The notes under the pieces were generated by a model. The model was not told the DNA's origin, did no database searches, and saw only the letters and a program-made list of their open reading frames with translations. Positions 16,792-24,906 of a DNA stretch of 64,000 bases are shown in pieces. How positions within the stretch are numbered: the first letter of the stretch is position 1; each line of letters opens with the position of its first letter. The stretch comes from Clostridia bacterium (lineage in GTDB: Bacteria > Bacillota > Clostridia > Oscillospirales > Acutalibacteraceae): contig CAAGMR010000024.1 in the NCBI GenBank assembly GCA_900771085.1, forward strand, positions 45,299-109,298, in the 5' to 3' direction. A program made the translations under genes and the position numbers.

Positions 16792-17661
16792 TTATTTAAA
16801 AATCCATCTTATTGTATCAGGCAAAAGAGATGCGGCATATCTGTAATTGTGGCCGCCCTCTCCAATGTTAAGCTCGTAATCGTATCCGGCTTCCTTCAAT
16901 GCCTCTGCCATTAGTATGTTGAGCTGTTTCCACTCGCCCAGACCAAAGTTCGCGTCCTGCTCACCGGAGGAAAGAGATACCTTAATGTTTCTCTTCTCCT
17001 CTGTTCTGATCTTTTGCGGATAAAGATTTCCGCCACGCAGGTCAGCAAAGCTGCCGCAGTGGCAGATAACCTTGTCGAAGACATCGGGTCTGTGCCATGC
17101 AGCAGTAAAGGCACCATTGCCTGCACTGCTAAGGCCGCATATGCAGTGTCCGCCGTCTGTCAAAGGTATATTCGCTGCAACAAGAGGATATATTTCATCT
17201 ATTATAAAGTTTACAAATCTGTCGTCAACACTATCATACTCAATGCTGCGGTTATCTGTTCCACCCATGCCGTTCGGGTAGCCCGGACCTTTATCTCCCG
17301 GTCCCACAAAAACGGCTATCATGTTAGGAATATCGCCGTCTGCGAGGAGATTGTCAATGCAATAGTGCACTTTGCAGGCCATGAGGTACTCGAGTCCATC
17401 GAGGAAGAACATAACCCTTGCAGGTTCATCTTTTCTGTAGTTTACAGGGAGATAAACCCACCAGTCATGTTTTACTCCAGGGTATGCCTTACAGTCCTCG
17501 AGGACAAAGTGAGCTGCCCTGTTGTAAGTTGCGCCCTCTCTCTTTGTTGAGTCCGGATGAATGGTATATGAGTCTTCTGCGAGCATGGCCTTTAAGAAGG
17601 CTGCTCTTGTTTCTTCGCTGAGTCCGGTCAGAGCCGCAACGAAATCCTGTGGTGTTGCCAT
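16792..17661 (-). CDS. Alpha/beta-hydrolase esterase (enterochelin esterase/Fes-like family)
   Basis: A 289-residue esterase with the D-family fold. The nucleophile elbow is GLSSAG at 176-181 (Ser178), and the C-terminal histidine is in EGGHNYRYA (about residue 269). It has no signal peptide, so it acts inside the cell. Related proteins cleave siderophore esters or acetyl/feruloyl groups from sugars. Its start codon shares one base with the stop of the transporter gene (TAATG), so the two are translated together; the most economical reading is that it removes an ester from the imported compound. That role is inference. Confidence 0.85.
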   Translation of the reverse strand: MATPQDFVAALTGLSEETRAAFLKAMLAEDSYTIHPDSTKREGATYNRAAHFVLEDCKAYPGVKHDWWVYLPVNYRKDEPARVMFFLDGLEYLMACKVHYCIDNLLADGDIPNMIAVFVGPGDKGPGYPNGMGGTDNRSIEYDSVDDRFVNFIIDEIYPLVAANIPLTDGGHCICGLSSAGNGAFTAAWHRPDVFDKVICHCGSFADLRGGNLYPQKIRTEEKRNIKVSLSSGEQDANFGLGEWKQLNILMAEALKEAGYDYELNIGEGGHNYRYAASLLPDTIRWIFK

Positions 17662-18974
17662 TAGTTTACTTCTTTCTTTTCACTTCTGAGAATCATTAAG
17701 AATGGAATGATTGAGAATAGTATTACAATTCCTCCAACAAGGAAAATGTTTTCGTTAGGGATATACTGCATCTGTCCACTGGCTGTATCAAGGAACTGTT
17801 CTCCGCCTGTCTTAACGACTGCCTCTCCGATAACTGAACCGAAGATCATTGGGATAAGCACGAAGAAGAGAACCCAGATGCCTTCGAACTGGCCTTTGGA
17901 ATCTCTCGGATAAAGCTGCTTTGCCCAGACCTTGCATGTCTGAAGAATTGCAACATAGCCTATGCCGATTACAAAGATACCGATGAAGATAATAGGGTTG
18001 AATATCTTTGTGCTATCTATGTTTTCAGGTCTTATGAGATACGCAAGAGCGCAGCCGACAGCGTTGATAATAACGCCGGCAAACGCGATGTACCTGTGGT
18101 ATCCCCTGTTGATAAGCTTACTTATAGGGATGGCAAAAAGCATTGCAAGTCCAAGAGGTACAGCCTCAATGATACCCATCTGATCCGGTGTGAATCCGAG
18201 GTAATGGATGATGAAATTGCCGATGTAAGCAAAGTAAACATTAAAGCCTGAGAAGAATACCGCAATGCCTACATGAACCAGGGCAAGTTCCTTATGTTTA
18301 AAGAACTCTTTGAAATTGAACACCAGAGCAAACTGATGCCAGAAGCTTCCCTTCTTTGAAGGCGCCACATCGTATTCAGGACCCAGGGCAAACAATGTAA
18401 ATATACCAAAAGCAATTACTGCAGCGCCCATCACAAGGAAGAGGCGCATGTAGTTATCGTTGCTTCCGACAAGGAAGCCGCCGATAACGGTTCCGAGTAT
18501 CGTTCCGATAACCGGCTGAGTCGCCAGTGCGGCTCCTATGCCGCCACGGTTTTCATTGGTCATTATGTCATTGCACCAGGTATTAAAGGCAGAGTCGTTA
18601 CCCATAGAGCCAAAGAAACTCATTATGGTATCTGCCATTACAACCATGATGGCAAGAAGAGTATACATTTCACGGCTGATAAACTGAGTCAGTCCAAAGC
18701 CTATTGTAAACAGGCCCCAGAGGATGTACCCGAAAGCCATAAATTTGCGTCTGTTTCCCAGGCGGTCGCTCCAGGTTCCAAAGAAAAATGTTGAGAACGT
18801 TGTAGCGAGAGCGGAACAGATTAACATTCCGGTGATTATTGAAGGGTCCTTGCCAATCTTTGAGTAAACGAAAGTATTAAACCACTGGTTTTCCATATTC
18901 CAGCAAAGCTGTCCTGCGAGTCCCAGTCCCCAGATGAGAACCCATATGGAAAACTGTTTATTTTTCTTTTCCAT
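17661..18974 (-). CDS. MFS/GPH-type transporter
   Basis: A 437-residue membrane protein with twelve predicted helices. The loop 2-3 motif GTWSDRLGNRRKFM (about residues 65-80) and the long N-terminal FNTW segment match the glycoside-pentoside-hexuronide (GPH) branch of the major facilitator superfamily, so a cation-coupled sugar or glycoside substrate is likely. The start at 18974 has GGGAG 7 bases upstream. It is coupled to the esterase by a one-base overlap. The substrate is not determined. Confidence 0.88.
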   Translation of the reverse strand: MEKKNKQFSIWVLIWGLGLAGQLCWNMENQWFNTFVYSKIGKDPSIITGMLICSALATTFSTFFFGTWSDRLGNRRKFMAFGYILWGLFTIGFGLTQFISREMYTLLAIMVVMADTIMSFFGSMGNDSAFNTWCNDIMTNENRGGIGAALATQPVIGTILGTVIGGFLVGSNDNYMRLFLVMGAAVIAFGIFTLFALGPEYDVAPSKKGSFWHQFALVFNFKEFFKHKELALVHVGIAVFFSGFNVYFAYIGNFIIHYLGFTPDQMGIIEAVPLGLAMLFAIPISKLINRGYHRYIAFAGVIINAVGCALAYLIRPENIDSTKIFNPIIFIGIFVIGIGYVAILQTCKVWAKQLYPRDSKGQFEGIWVLFFVLIPMIFGSVIGEAVVKTGGEQFLDTASGQMQYIPNENIFLVGGIVILFSIIPFLMILRSEKKEVN

Positions 18975-18997
18975 AATCAATCTCCCGATTAAAGTGT

Positions 18998-20971
18998 TTA
19001 TTTGATCATATCAGCGAATTCTGCTTCAGTAAGAACAGATACGCCAAGTGAATTGGCTTTTTCAAGCTTGCTTCCGGCATTTTCACCGGCAACAACATAA
19101 GTTGTCTTCTTTGATACCGAACCTGAAACCTTACCGCCGAATGACTCAACGATTTCTGATGCTTCAGATCTCTTGAACTGTGTAAGTGTTCCGGTAAGAA
19201 CAAAGGTCATACCGTCAAAGCGGGTATCTGTAACCTGCTTGTGATTTTCCATGTTAAGACCAAGTTCCTTATATGTTTCAACCATCTCATGAGCGTCTGC
19301 ATGAGAGAAGAATTCAACAATGCTTTCTGCCATGATTTTACCGAAGCCGTCAATCTTCAGAATATCGTCCACAGATGCATTCATAAGGGCATCCATTGAG
19401 CCGAAATGGTCTGCAAGAAGCTTTGCTGCTTTCTCGCCTACGTGTCTTATACCAAAGCCAAAGATAAGACGATAAAGGTCGTTCTGCTTTGAAGCTTCGA
19501 TGGCACTGATAATGTTATTGGCAGACTTTTCACCCATTCTCGGGAGTGTAGCTATGTCTTCTGCTGTGAGTCTGTAAAGGTCTGTAGGCTTTACGATAAG
19601 CTTATTGTCCACGAGTGCCTCAACAACGGATTCGCCAAGGCCGTCAATGTCCATTGCAGGCTTTGAGCAGAAATGAATGAGAATTCTGAGAAGCTGTGCA
19701 GGGCATTCCGGATTGGTGCATCTTACTGCTGCCTCTTCGTCTCTGATGACAGGTTCGCCACATGACGGACAGAAGTCAGGAAGCTTGAAGTTACCCGTTT
19801 TGCCTTCCGCATGTTTAATGACAGTGACCACCTCAGGGATAATGTCTCCTGCTTTTCTGATGGTAATTGTATCGCCAATGTTTACGCCTTTTTCATCGAT
19901 GAAATCCTGGTTATGAAGAGTTGCTCTTGAGATTACTGAACCCATTACAAGAACAGGCTCAAAAACAGCAGTTGGAGTAAGGGCACCTGTTCTGCCGACA
20001 GTAACCTCAATGTCAGTTACGACAGTCTCCTTCTCTTCCGGAGGATATTTATATGCAATTGCCCACTTAGGGAATTTAGCTGTGCTGCCCATGGCTTCGC
20101 GGAGGTCAAGGTTGTCAACCTTGATAACCGCTCCGTCGATGTCAAATGCGAGGCTAGCTCGCTTATCGCCAATTGCTGCTACTGCAGCCTTGGCTTCTTC
20201 GATATCGGTACATCTCTGATAAAAAGGAATGGTGGAAAAACCAAGTTCCTTAAGATAATCAAGAGAACGTGAATGCTCTGAAAGGTCTTCCGGTCCGTCA
20301 TACTGCTGAACGTTGAAGATGAAAATATCAAGGTTGCGGTCTCTTGTAACCTTTGCGTCCTTCTGTCTGAGCGAGCCGGCAGCGGCGTTTCTTGGGTTTT
20401 TGAACACCTTTTCGCCTGCTTCCTCCTGGCGCTTCACAAGGTCTATAAACACTTCACGAGGCATATAAACCTCACCGCGAACCTCGAGGAATGCAATGTT
20501 TGAATCTATCTTTTTCGGGATAGACTTAATCTCATTCAGGTTTTCTGTAATGTCTTCGCCTGTGTCGCCGTTTCCTCTTGTCGAGCCCCTGGTGAACACG
20601 CCATTGGTGTATTCCAGAGATACTGAGAGGCCGTCAATCTTTGGTTCTACAACGAGAGCTGTCTTCTCGTTGGTTGATTCTATTCTTGTGCCAAACTCAT
20701 CAAGTTCCTCAAAGCTGAATACGTCCTGAAGACTTTCCATGCGTACTCTGTGTTCAACAGCGGAGAACTTGTCAGATGCAACGCCGCCTACTCTCTGAGT
20801 TGGAGAGTCAGGTCTGATTAATTCCAGATGATCCTTTTCAAGCGCCTTAAGTTCATTCTGGAGCATGTCATACTCATAGTCTGTAACTTCAGGTTCATCC
20901 TGGTTATAGTACATGTCGCTGTACTTGTTGAGGAGTTCAACAAGCTCGTCAATTCTTGTTTTTGCGTCCAT
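18998..20971 (-). CDS. ligA: NAD-dependent DNA ligase
   Basis: A full-length ligase of 657 residues. Domain order: NAD-binding Ia domain with DYEYD (31-35); the adenylation domain with the active-site lysine K111 in VEPKIDGLS; OB fold; a four-cysteine zinc finger (CPSCG...CTNPEC, near 400-425); helix-hairpin-helix repeats; and a C-terminal BRCT domain from about 580 (FDGMTFVLTGTL). It seals nicks in replication and repair. The start has GGGGGT 6 bases upstream. No unusual features; it is monocistronic here. Confidence 0.98.
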   Translation of the reverse strand: MDAKTRIDELVELLNKYSDMYYNQDEPEVTDYEYDMLQNELKALEKDHLELIRPDSPTQRVGGVASDKFSAVEHRVRMESLQDVFSFEELDEFGTRIESTNEKTALVVEPKIDGLSVSLEYTNGVFTRGSTRGNGDTGEDITENLNEIKSIPKKIDSNIAFLEVRGEVYMPREVFIDLVKRQEEAGEKVFKNPRNAAAGSLRQKDAKVTRDRNLDIFIFNVQQYDGPEDLSEHSRSLDYLKELGFSTIPFYQRCTDIEEAKAAVAAIGDKRASLAFDIDGAVIKVDNLDLREAMGSTAKFPKWAIAYKYPPEEKETVVTDIEVTVGRTGALTPTAVFEPVLVMGSVISRATLHNQDFIDEKGVNIGDTITIRKAGDIIPEVVTVIKHAEGKTGNFKLPDFCPSCGEPVIRDEEAAVRCTNPECPAQLLRILIHFCSKPAMDIDGLGESVVEALVDNKLIVKPTDLYRLTAEDIATLPRMGEKSANNIISAIEASKQNDLYRLIFGFGIRHVGEKAAKLLADHFGSMDALMNASVDDILKIDGFGKIMAESIVEFFSHADAHEMVETYKELGLNMENHKQVTDTRFDGMTFVLTGTLTQFKRSEASEIVESFGGKVSGSVSKKTTYVVAGENAGSKLEKANSLGVSVLTEAEFADMIK

Positions 20972-21042
20972 TTTTGTACCCCCAAATCCGATAACAATCC
21001 ACTACTTATTTTACCATAAACGCCGGTCCAATTGCACTAATA

Positions 21043-21071
21043 TTGACTTTTATAAGGGGCAATATTAAAAT
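21043..21071 (+). promoter_or_regulatory. Promoter of the DUF1292 gene and possibly the 6S RNA
   Basis: -35 TTGACT (21043-21048), 17-base spacer, -10 TAAAAT (21066-21071), about 46 bases before the start codon at 21118. Confidence 0.65.
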
Positions 21072-21117
21072 TATTCTTGCAAAAAAACTAACACAAATTG
21101 TCTTAAGGAGAACACTC

Positions 21118-21447
21118 ATGGAAGAAATGGAATACACACCCGATCTCGTAACAGTTGTTGACGATGACGGAGTAGAATATGTTTTTGAAGAACTCGACAG
21201 AATCGAAACCGATGATGCCCGTTACGTAGCTCTTCTTCCAACTTATGAAAGCGATGAGGAAGCTCTTGAAGCTGACGCTGAACTTATCATCTTAAAGGTT
21301 GAAGAAGAAGCAAACGGCGACACATTCCTTGCACCTATCGAGGATGACGACGAGTTCAACGAAATCGCTGATATCTTTGAAGAACGTCTTTCTGATTACT
21401 ACGACATCGTTGAAGGCGAAGTAATCGACGAAACAGACGCTCAGTAA
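21118..21447 (+). CDS. DUF1292 (UPF0473) family acidic protein
   Basis: A 109-residue, very acidic protein (MEEMEYTPDLVTVVDDDGVEYVF) with the DUF1292 pattern of an acidic strand, a charged middle and a DDDEFNEIADIFEERL helix near the end. Its function is unknown. In many Firmicutes it is found with alaS, yrzL and ruvX, but those are not here. The start at 21118 has AAGGAG 7 bases upstream; the open frame back to 21043 overlaps the promoter and is not used. A 6S-type RNA follows immediately. Confidence 0.88.
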   Translation: MEEMEYTPDLVTVVDDDGVEYVFEELDRIETDDARYVALLPTYESDEEALEADAELIILKVEEEANGDTFLAPIEDDDEFNEIADIFEERLSDYYDIVEGEVIDETDAQ

Positions 21448-21449
21448 AC

Positions 21450-21645
21450 CACTTAAAACCTGCCGTGTGCGTCAGCCGGACGATTATTAACCCAACACGT
21501 TTTTATTGGGAACTCGGGCATACAGTGAAGTGCAGACCTCCCCGAAAGGGACGTTGGGAGTACGCAGCTGTATTATGGGTACCCACCTGCCAGAGAGCAG
21601 GTTATTACTCCCCGACAACGGCATGGCGGGCCACATAAGCAAAAA
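21450..21645 (+). ncRNA. ssrS: Probable 6S RNA
   Basis: This non-coding stretch folds like 6S RNA. CCTGCCGTG (21459-21467) pairs with CATGGCGGG (21622-21630) as the closing stem. The 5' side of the central bulge holds a small hairpin CCCAA...TTGGG followed by AACTC, matching the layout of the E. coli 6S 5' side. A long apical stem starts at CATACAG/CTGTAT. The 3' side carries ACCTGC...GCAGGTTA, like the CACCTTGAAC...AGGGTTA hairpin of E. coli 6S. The length of about 195 bases is right. 6S binds sigma-70-type RNA polymerase. Identity is inferred from architecture; the exact ends are approximate. Confidence 0.72.
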
Positions 21646-21680
21646 GAAGGACTTGTCCGTCTGGACAAGTCCTTTTATTT
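21646..21680 (+). terminator. Terminator of the 6S RNA, shared with the convergent gene
   Basis: GGACTTGTCC / GGACAAGTCC with a GTCT loop is followed by TTTTATTTTT; A-rich sequence on the other side makes it work for the convergent DivIVA-like gene as well. Confidence 0.9.
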
Positions 21681-22121
21681 TTACTTTGCTTTTTTAACTT
21701 TAACTTTTACTACAACTTTTTTCTTTGGTGGTTCAGGTGCATCAAATTCACTTGCAAGCTTTGCAAATTCCTCATCCACACCCGGAAGAGGTCTTGGTTC
21801 CGGTTTTTCCTCAGGGGCTGAAACATCAAGAGTTTCTTTTTCTTCAGACTCCGGTTCTTCAGGAAGCGGCATCGGCTCTTCAGGAAGCGGCATTGGCTCT
21901 TCAGCCTTTGGCTCAGCGTTCTCCTGTTCCTTAGTCTCAACAGGTTCTTCAGCAGTTTTAAGCTGTTCAATCTGAAGTTTTAAGACTTCCATCTGGCCGC
22001 GTAAGTCAAGAAGTTCCTTCTTTACTGTGCGATTCTCCTTCTGGATATCTTCAATATAGTCCATGACGTCTTTTTTATCGAAACCCCAGAATGCGGTTTT
22101 GAAAAGAATATCTTCTGCCAT
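21681..22121 (-). CDS. DivIVA-like coiled-coil protein with Pro/Glu-rich repeats
   Basis: A 146-residue protein. Residues 8-27 (KTAFWGFDKKDVMDYIEDI) resemble the DivIVA/GpsB N-terminal membrane-targeting segment, followed by a short coiled coil to about residue 56. Residues 57-130 are disordered, rich in Pro and Glu, with a tandem PMPLPEE repeat (77-90). The tail (131-146) is a lysine/valine run. DivIVA proteins mark septa and poles, so a cell-envelope role is possible but not shown. The start has GGAGG 5 bases upstream. It is much shorter than true DivIVA. Confidence 0.72.
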   Translation of the reverse strand: MAEDILFKTAFWGFDKKDVMDYIEDIQKENRTVKKELLDLRGQMEVLKLQIEQLKTAEEPVETKEQENAEPKAEEPMPLPEEPMPLPEEPESEEKETLDVSAPEEKPEPRPLPGVDEEFAKLASEFDAPEPPKKKVVVKVKVKKAK

Positions 22122-22153
22122 GATAACCTCCGAAAAAAGTAAATAAAGATAAA

Positions 22154-23080
22154 TTACTGAGCTATTTTCTCAACAAAAGCAAGGATGTCAGCGAGTGGCT
22201 CAGTTGGATCTGTTTCGTTGTGAATCTCGTGTCTCATGCCTTCATAGAGCTTCATCTCAACATTTGAATGAGCCTTCTTGAAGCTTTCATATGTCTGGTA
22301 AATGCCCTTGCCATATGAGCTTACAGGGTCTTCTGAACCTGCGATGAGGTAGATAGGAAGATCTGCAGGAACAGCTGCAAATGTATCTGCCTGGCAGATT
22401 GCATTGTTAAGAGTGATAAGATCTCTGAAGCCTGAGTTTGTGAAAAGGAAGCCACAAAGAGGATCAGCGATGTAATCTTCAACATTCTTCTCGTTGAATG
22501 AAAGCCAGTCAAATGCTGTCTTCTTTGGTGTTCTTGCATTGTATGTGCCAAATGCCATCATATTCATAAGCTTACCAGGTTTCTTGCCTCTGGTTGCCTT
22601 AAGAACCTTTGTAAGAGCAAGAGCCGGAAGGATTGCAGGGTTTGGACCTGCTGTTCCGCAGATGATTGTGGCATCAATGGCATCAGCGTATTTTGCAATG
22701 TACATTCTGTTTACGAATGAGCCCATTGAATGACCGAAGAGAATGTATGGCTTATCAGGATTTTCAGCCTTTGCAAGCTTTGTGAGCTCATAAGCATCGT
22801 CGCGGAAAACCTTACCGCATTCGTTGTCCTTGCCGAAGTAACCAAGAGGATAATTATCATTTACGGACTCACCGTGACCAATATGATCAAGGCCATAAAC
22901 TGCAATACCCTTCTCAGCAAAATATGTTGCGAAAGCGTCATATCTTTCGATATATTCAGCCATGCCATGGATGATCTGAAGAACTGCCTTTACCTCACCT
23001 TCAGGCTTCCATGAAATAGCATGGAGATCAAGGTCTCCGACTGTTGATGGAAGAGTGAATTCTGTTTTAATAACTGCCAT
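22154..23080 (-). CDS. Alpha/beta hydrolase, monoacylglycerol lipase/lysophospholipase type
   Basis: A 308-residue serine hydrolase of the Hydrolase_4 family. The oxyanion segment IHGMAEYIERYD is near residue 38, the DHIGHGES segment near 71, the nucleophile elbow GHSMGS near 113, the acid in AGSEDPVS near 252 and the histidine in EGMRHEIHNE near 286. All catalytic parts are present. No signal peptide, so cytoplasmic; substrates are likely acylglycerols or lysophospholipids. The start has AGGAGG 8 bases upstream and its own promoter. Confidence 0.9.
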   Translation of the reverse strand: MAVIKTEFTLPSTVGDLDLHAISWKPEGEVKAVLQIIHGMAEYIERYDAFATYFAEKGIAVYGLDHIGHGESVNDNYPLGYFGKDNECGKVFRDDAYELTKLAKAENPDKPYILFGHSMGSFVNRMYIAKYADAIDATIICGTAGPNPAILPALALTKVLKATRGKKPGKLMNMMAFGTYNARTPKKTAFDWLSFNEKNVEDYIADPLCGFLFTNSGFRDLITLNNAICQADTFAAVPADLPIYLIAGSEDPVSSYGKGIYQTYESFKKAHSNVEMKLYEGMRHEIHNETDPTEPLADILAFVEKIAQ

Positions 23081-23117
23081 TTTAATTTCCTCCTGTAAAA
23101 GGTTTTAGTCTCTATTA

Positions 23118-23146
23118 AATATAATATATTCGTCCTTTACAGTCAA
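23118..23146 (-). promoter_or_regulatory. Promoter of the alpha/beta hydrolase gene
   Basis: -35 TTGACT (23146-23141), 17-base spacer, -10 TATATT (23123-23118) on the minus strand. Confidence 0.65.
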
Positions 23147-23201
23147 ACAGAGAGACTTGAGCAATACTGTCCTTTTATTTGCGTTTTGACCGATAAAGGA
23201 C

Positions 23202-23207
23202 TATAAT
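23202..23207 (+). promoter_or_regulatory. -10 box of the gtrA-like gene
   Basis: A perfect TATAAT 33 bases before the TTG start; a weak TTGCGT at 17 bases spacing is the only -35 candidate. Confidence 0.45.
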
Positions 23208-23239
23208 TTCAAAGAAAAAAATATAAAGGATGTATCTCA

Positions 23240-23671
23240 TTGAATAAAGCAAAAGAATTATTTGCAAAATACAAAGAGATTATTATGTACCTTGTTTTTG
23301 GCGCTCTTACAACAATAGTTAGTTGGGGTACATATGCTCTTTTCGTACGTGGCATAGGTATTAATATCAGTGTCGGAAACGCTCTTTCCTGGATATGCGC
23401 AGTAACCTTCGCATTTTTCACAAACAAGTTTTTCGTTTTCCGCTCCAAAGAAATGAAACCTTCAGTTTTCTTCAAAGAACTGGTTTCTTTTTTCAGTGCA
23501 AGAATAGTAACCGGAGCTATTGAAATCGTTGGTGTTCCCCTTCTCGTAAAGCTTGGTCTTAACCAGACCATTTTCGGAACTGAAGGAATGCTTTCAAAGA
23601 TAATCGTTTCCGTTCTTGTAGTTATTCTCAACTACGTATTCAGCAAGCTCATAGTTTTCAGAAAAAAATAA
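23240..23671 (+). CDS. GtrA family membrane protein
   Basis: A 143-residue protein with four membrane helices and the GtrA signature GALTTIVSWGTYALF...NALSWICAVTFAFFTNKFFVF (parts quoted). GtrA-like proteins are thought to flip undecaprenyl-linked sugars for surface glycan decoration. The start is a TTG at 23240, with AAAGGA 9 bases upstream; no ATG gives a full first helix. No glycosyltransferase lies next to it. It is monocistronic with its own terminator. Confidence 0.9.
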   Translation: MNKAKELFAKYKEIIMYLVFGALTTIVSWGTYALFVRGIGINISVGNALSWICAVTFAFFTNKFFVFRSKEMKPSVFFKELVSFFSARIVTGAIEIVGVPLLVKLGLNQTIFGTEGMLSKIIVSVLVVILNYVFSKLIVFRKK

Positions 23672-23675
23672 AAAA

Positions 23676-23713
23676 GAAAAAGGCCTCGGCAAATCGCCGA
23701 GGCCTTAATTTTT
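23676..23713 (+). terminator. Bidirectional terminator between gtrA-like and SGNH genes
   Basis: AAGGCCTCGGC / GCCGAGGCCTT with an AAATC loop, A-rich upstream and AATTTTT downstream. Confidence 0.9.
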
Positions 23714-23718
23714 AGTGA

Positions 23719-24747
23719 TTATTTGTGTGCATTTACATATGCTACGTGAGCGTTGTAAATACGGTTTGCCATATCCTTATGGCCTTCGAGTGTTGGATGA
23801 ACAACGTCAAGTGTGTTTGTAAGCATGTAAGGGTCAAGAAGGCTTGAAGCACCTACGCATTCAACACGCATCATGTCAACGAAAGAAGCATCTGTTGAGT
23901 TAGCAACCTGTCTCATGAAGTTGTTGTTGTTCTCTGTGATAAGGTCAATTGCTGCACCAAGCTTGATGATGTCAAAGTCAGTAATTCCCATCTGATAGTA
24001 AGGGTTGTATGTACCAACGATGAGAAGCTCAACATCAGGGTTGTACTCGTAAATCTTGTTAACGATTTCCTTGAAGTTTGTCTGAAGGTTTGTCATACCC
24101 TGAATCATAGCAGGAACGAGCATTGCAACAGCCTTTTCAAAGCCAACGAAGTTAGCGAAGTTGTCAAGAAGGATTCCATAGAACTGACCGATTGTGCCTG
24201 CCTGGCTTGCAGCAATTCTGCAGAGGTCAAGGAAGTAATGGTTGCCCATCTGAGCCTGCATTACCTGGAATGTGTAAAGAAGAACGTCGTTAGAACCAAT
24301 TTCAAGAGTGATAACATCTGCCTTCTTAATCTCATTTACGAATGTTGATCTCCAAGGCTTGAAGTCTGCTTCACTGTAGCCGTTTGTCTGCTGAACTGTG
24401 AAGAAGTTGAACTCATCACCAGGATATGTTGGGTCGATGAGGAATCTGAGTTCTGTAGTACGGATTGAAGCATAAGCAAGAGACTTAAAGTTCTTTGTCT
24501 TGGAATTGTTAAGCATCTTGTTGAGAAGAACAGGATATGCCTTGTCATAAAGCTGTGGTGAACCATCAGCTGTGAAGCCTACAATCTTGTGGTTGTATGG
24601 ACCGTATCCTACTGCGATACTGTCACCGAGTGAAAGGTATCTTACGCCGGTAACCTTTGTGTTGTAAGCGAAAGCAGAAACGCTAACGCAAACCATCATT
24701 ACCATTGCAAGAACTAATGAAATAACTCTTTTTGCTGTCTTTTTCAC
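23719..24747 (-). CDS. Secreted SGNH/GDSL-family hydrolase
   Basis: A 342-residue exported esterase/lipase. A signal peptide spans residues 1-27 (basic start, hydrophobic core, AFA cleavage site). The block I motif LSLGDSIAVGYG puts the nucleophile at Ser43; block III is GSNDVL (near 115), and block V is the DVVHPTLEGH histidine near 325. Such enzymes deacylate polysaccharides or lipids outside the cell. The start is GTG with GGGGGA 7 bases upstream. It forms a single-gene unit. Substrate unknown. Confidence 0.92.
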   Translation of the reverse strand: MKKTAKRVISLVLAMVMMVCVSVSAFAYNTKVTGVRYLSLGDSIAVGYGPYNHKIVGFTADGSPQLYDKAYPVLLNKMLNNSKTKNFKSLAYASIRTTELRFLIDPTYPGDEFNFFTVQQTNGYSEADFKPWRSTFVNEIKKADVITLEIGSNDVLLYTFQVMQAQMGNHYFLDLCRIAASQAGTIGQFYGILLDNFANFVGFEKAVAMLVPAMIQGMTNLQTNFKEIVNKIYEYNPDVELLIVGTYNPYYQMGITDFDIIKLGAAIDLITENNNNFMRQVANSTDASFVDMMRVECVGASSLLDPYMLTNTLDVVHPTLEGHKDMANRIYNAHVAYVNAHK

Positions 24748-24849
24748 GTTTATGTCCCCCTGTGTAATAAAGATAGTAAAGATTTAACTCGTTGATTCTA
24801 AAACATAAATGTGAATACAATTTTAACATATGAAATTAAATATTGTAAA

Positions 24850-24881
24850 CAAAAAAGAGCCAATCCGCATGGATTGGCTCT
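24850..24881 (-). terminator. Terminator of the NAD-binding protein gene
   Basis: GAGCCAATCC / GGATTGGCTC with a 4-base loop, followed by six T on the minus strand. Confidence 0.9.
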
Positions 24882-24906
24882 TGAACTCATTAAGGAAAGA
24901 GTAAAA

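Noticed and set aside
21506..21697. A 63-codon open frame inside the 6S-like RNA
   Set aside because: The region is explained by RNA structure and terminator; no ribosome binding site.
23133..23201. GTCCTTTA and TAAAGGAC repeat between the hydrolase and gtrA-like genes
   Set aside because: The arms are more than 50 bases apart in an A/T-rich region; probably chance.
23209..23631. A 140-codon frame antisense to the gtrA-like gene
   Set aside because: The plus-strand frame has four clear membrane helices and the GtrA signature.
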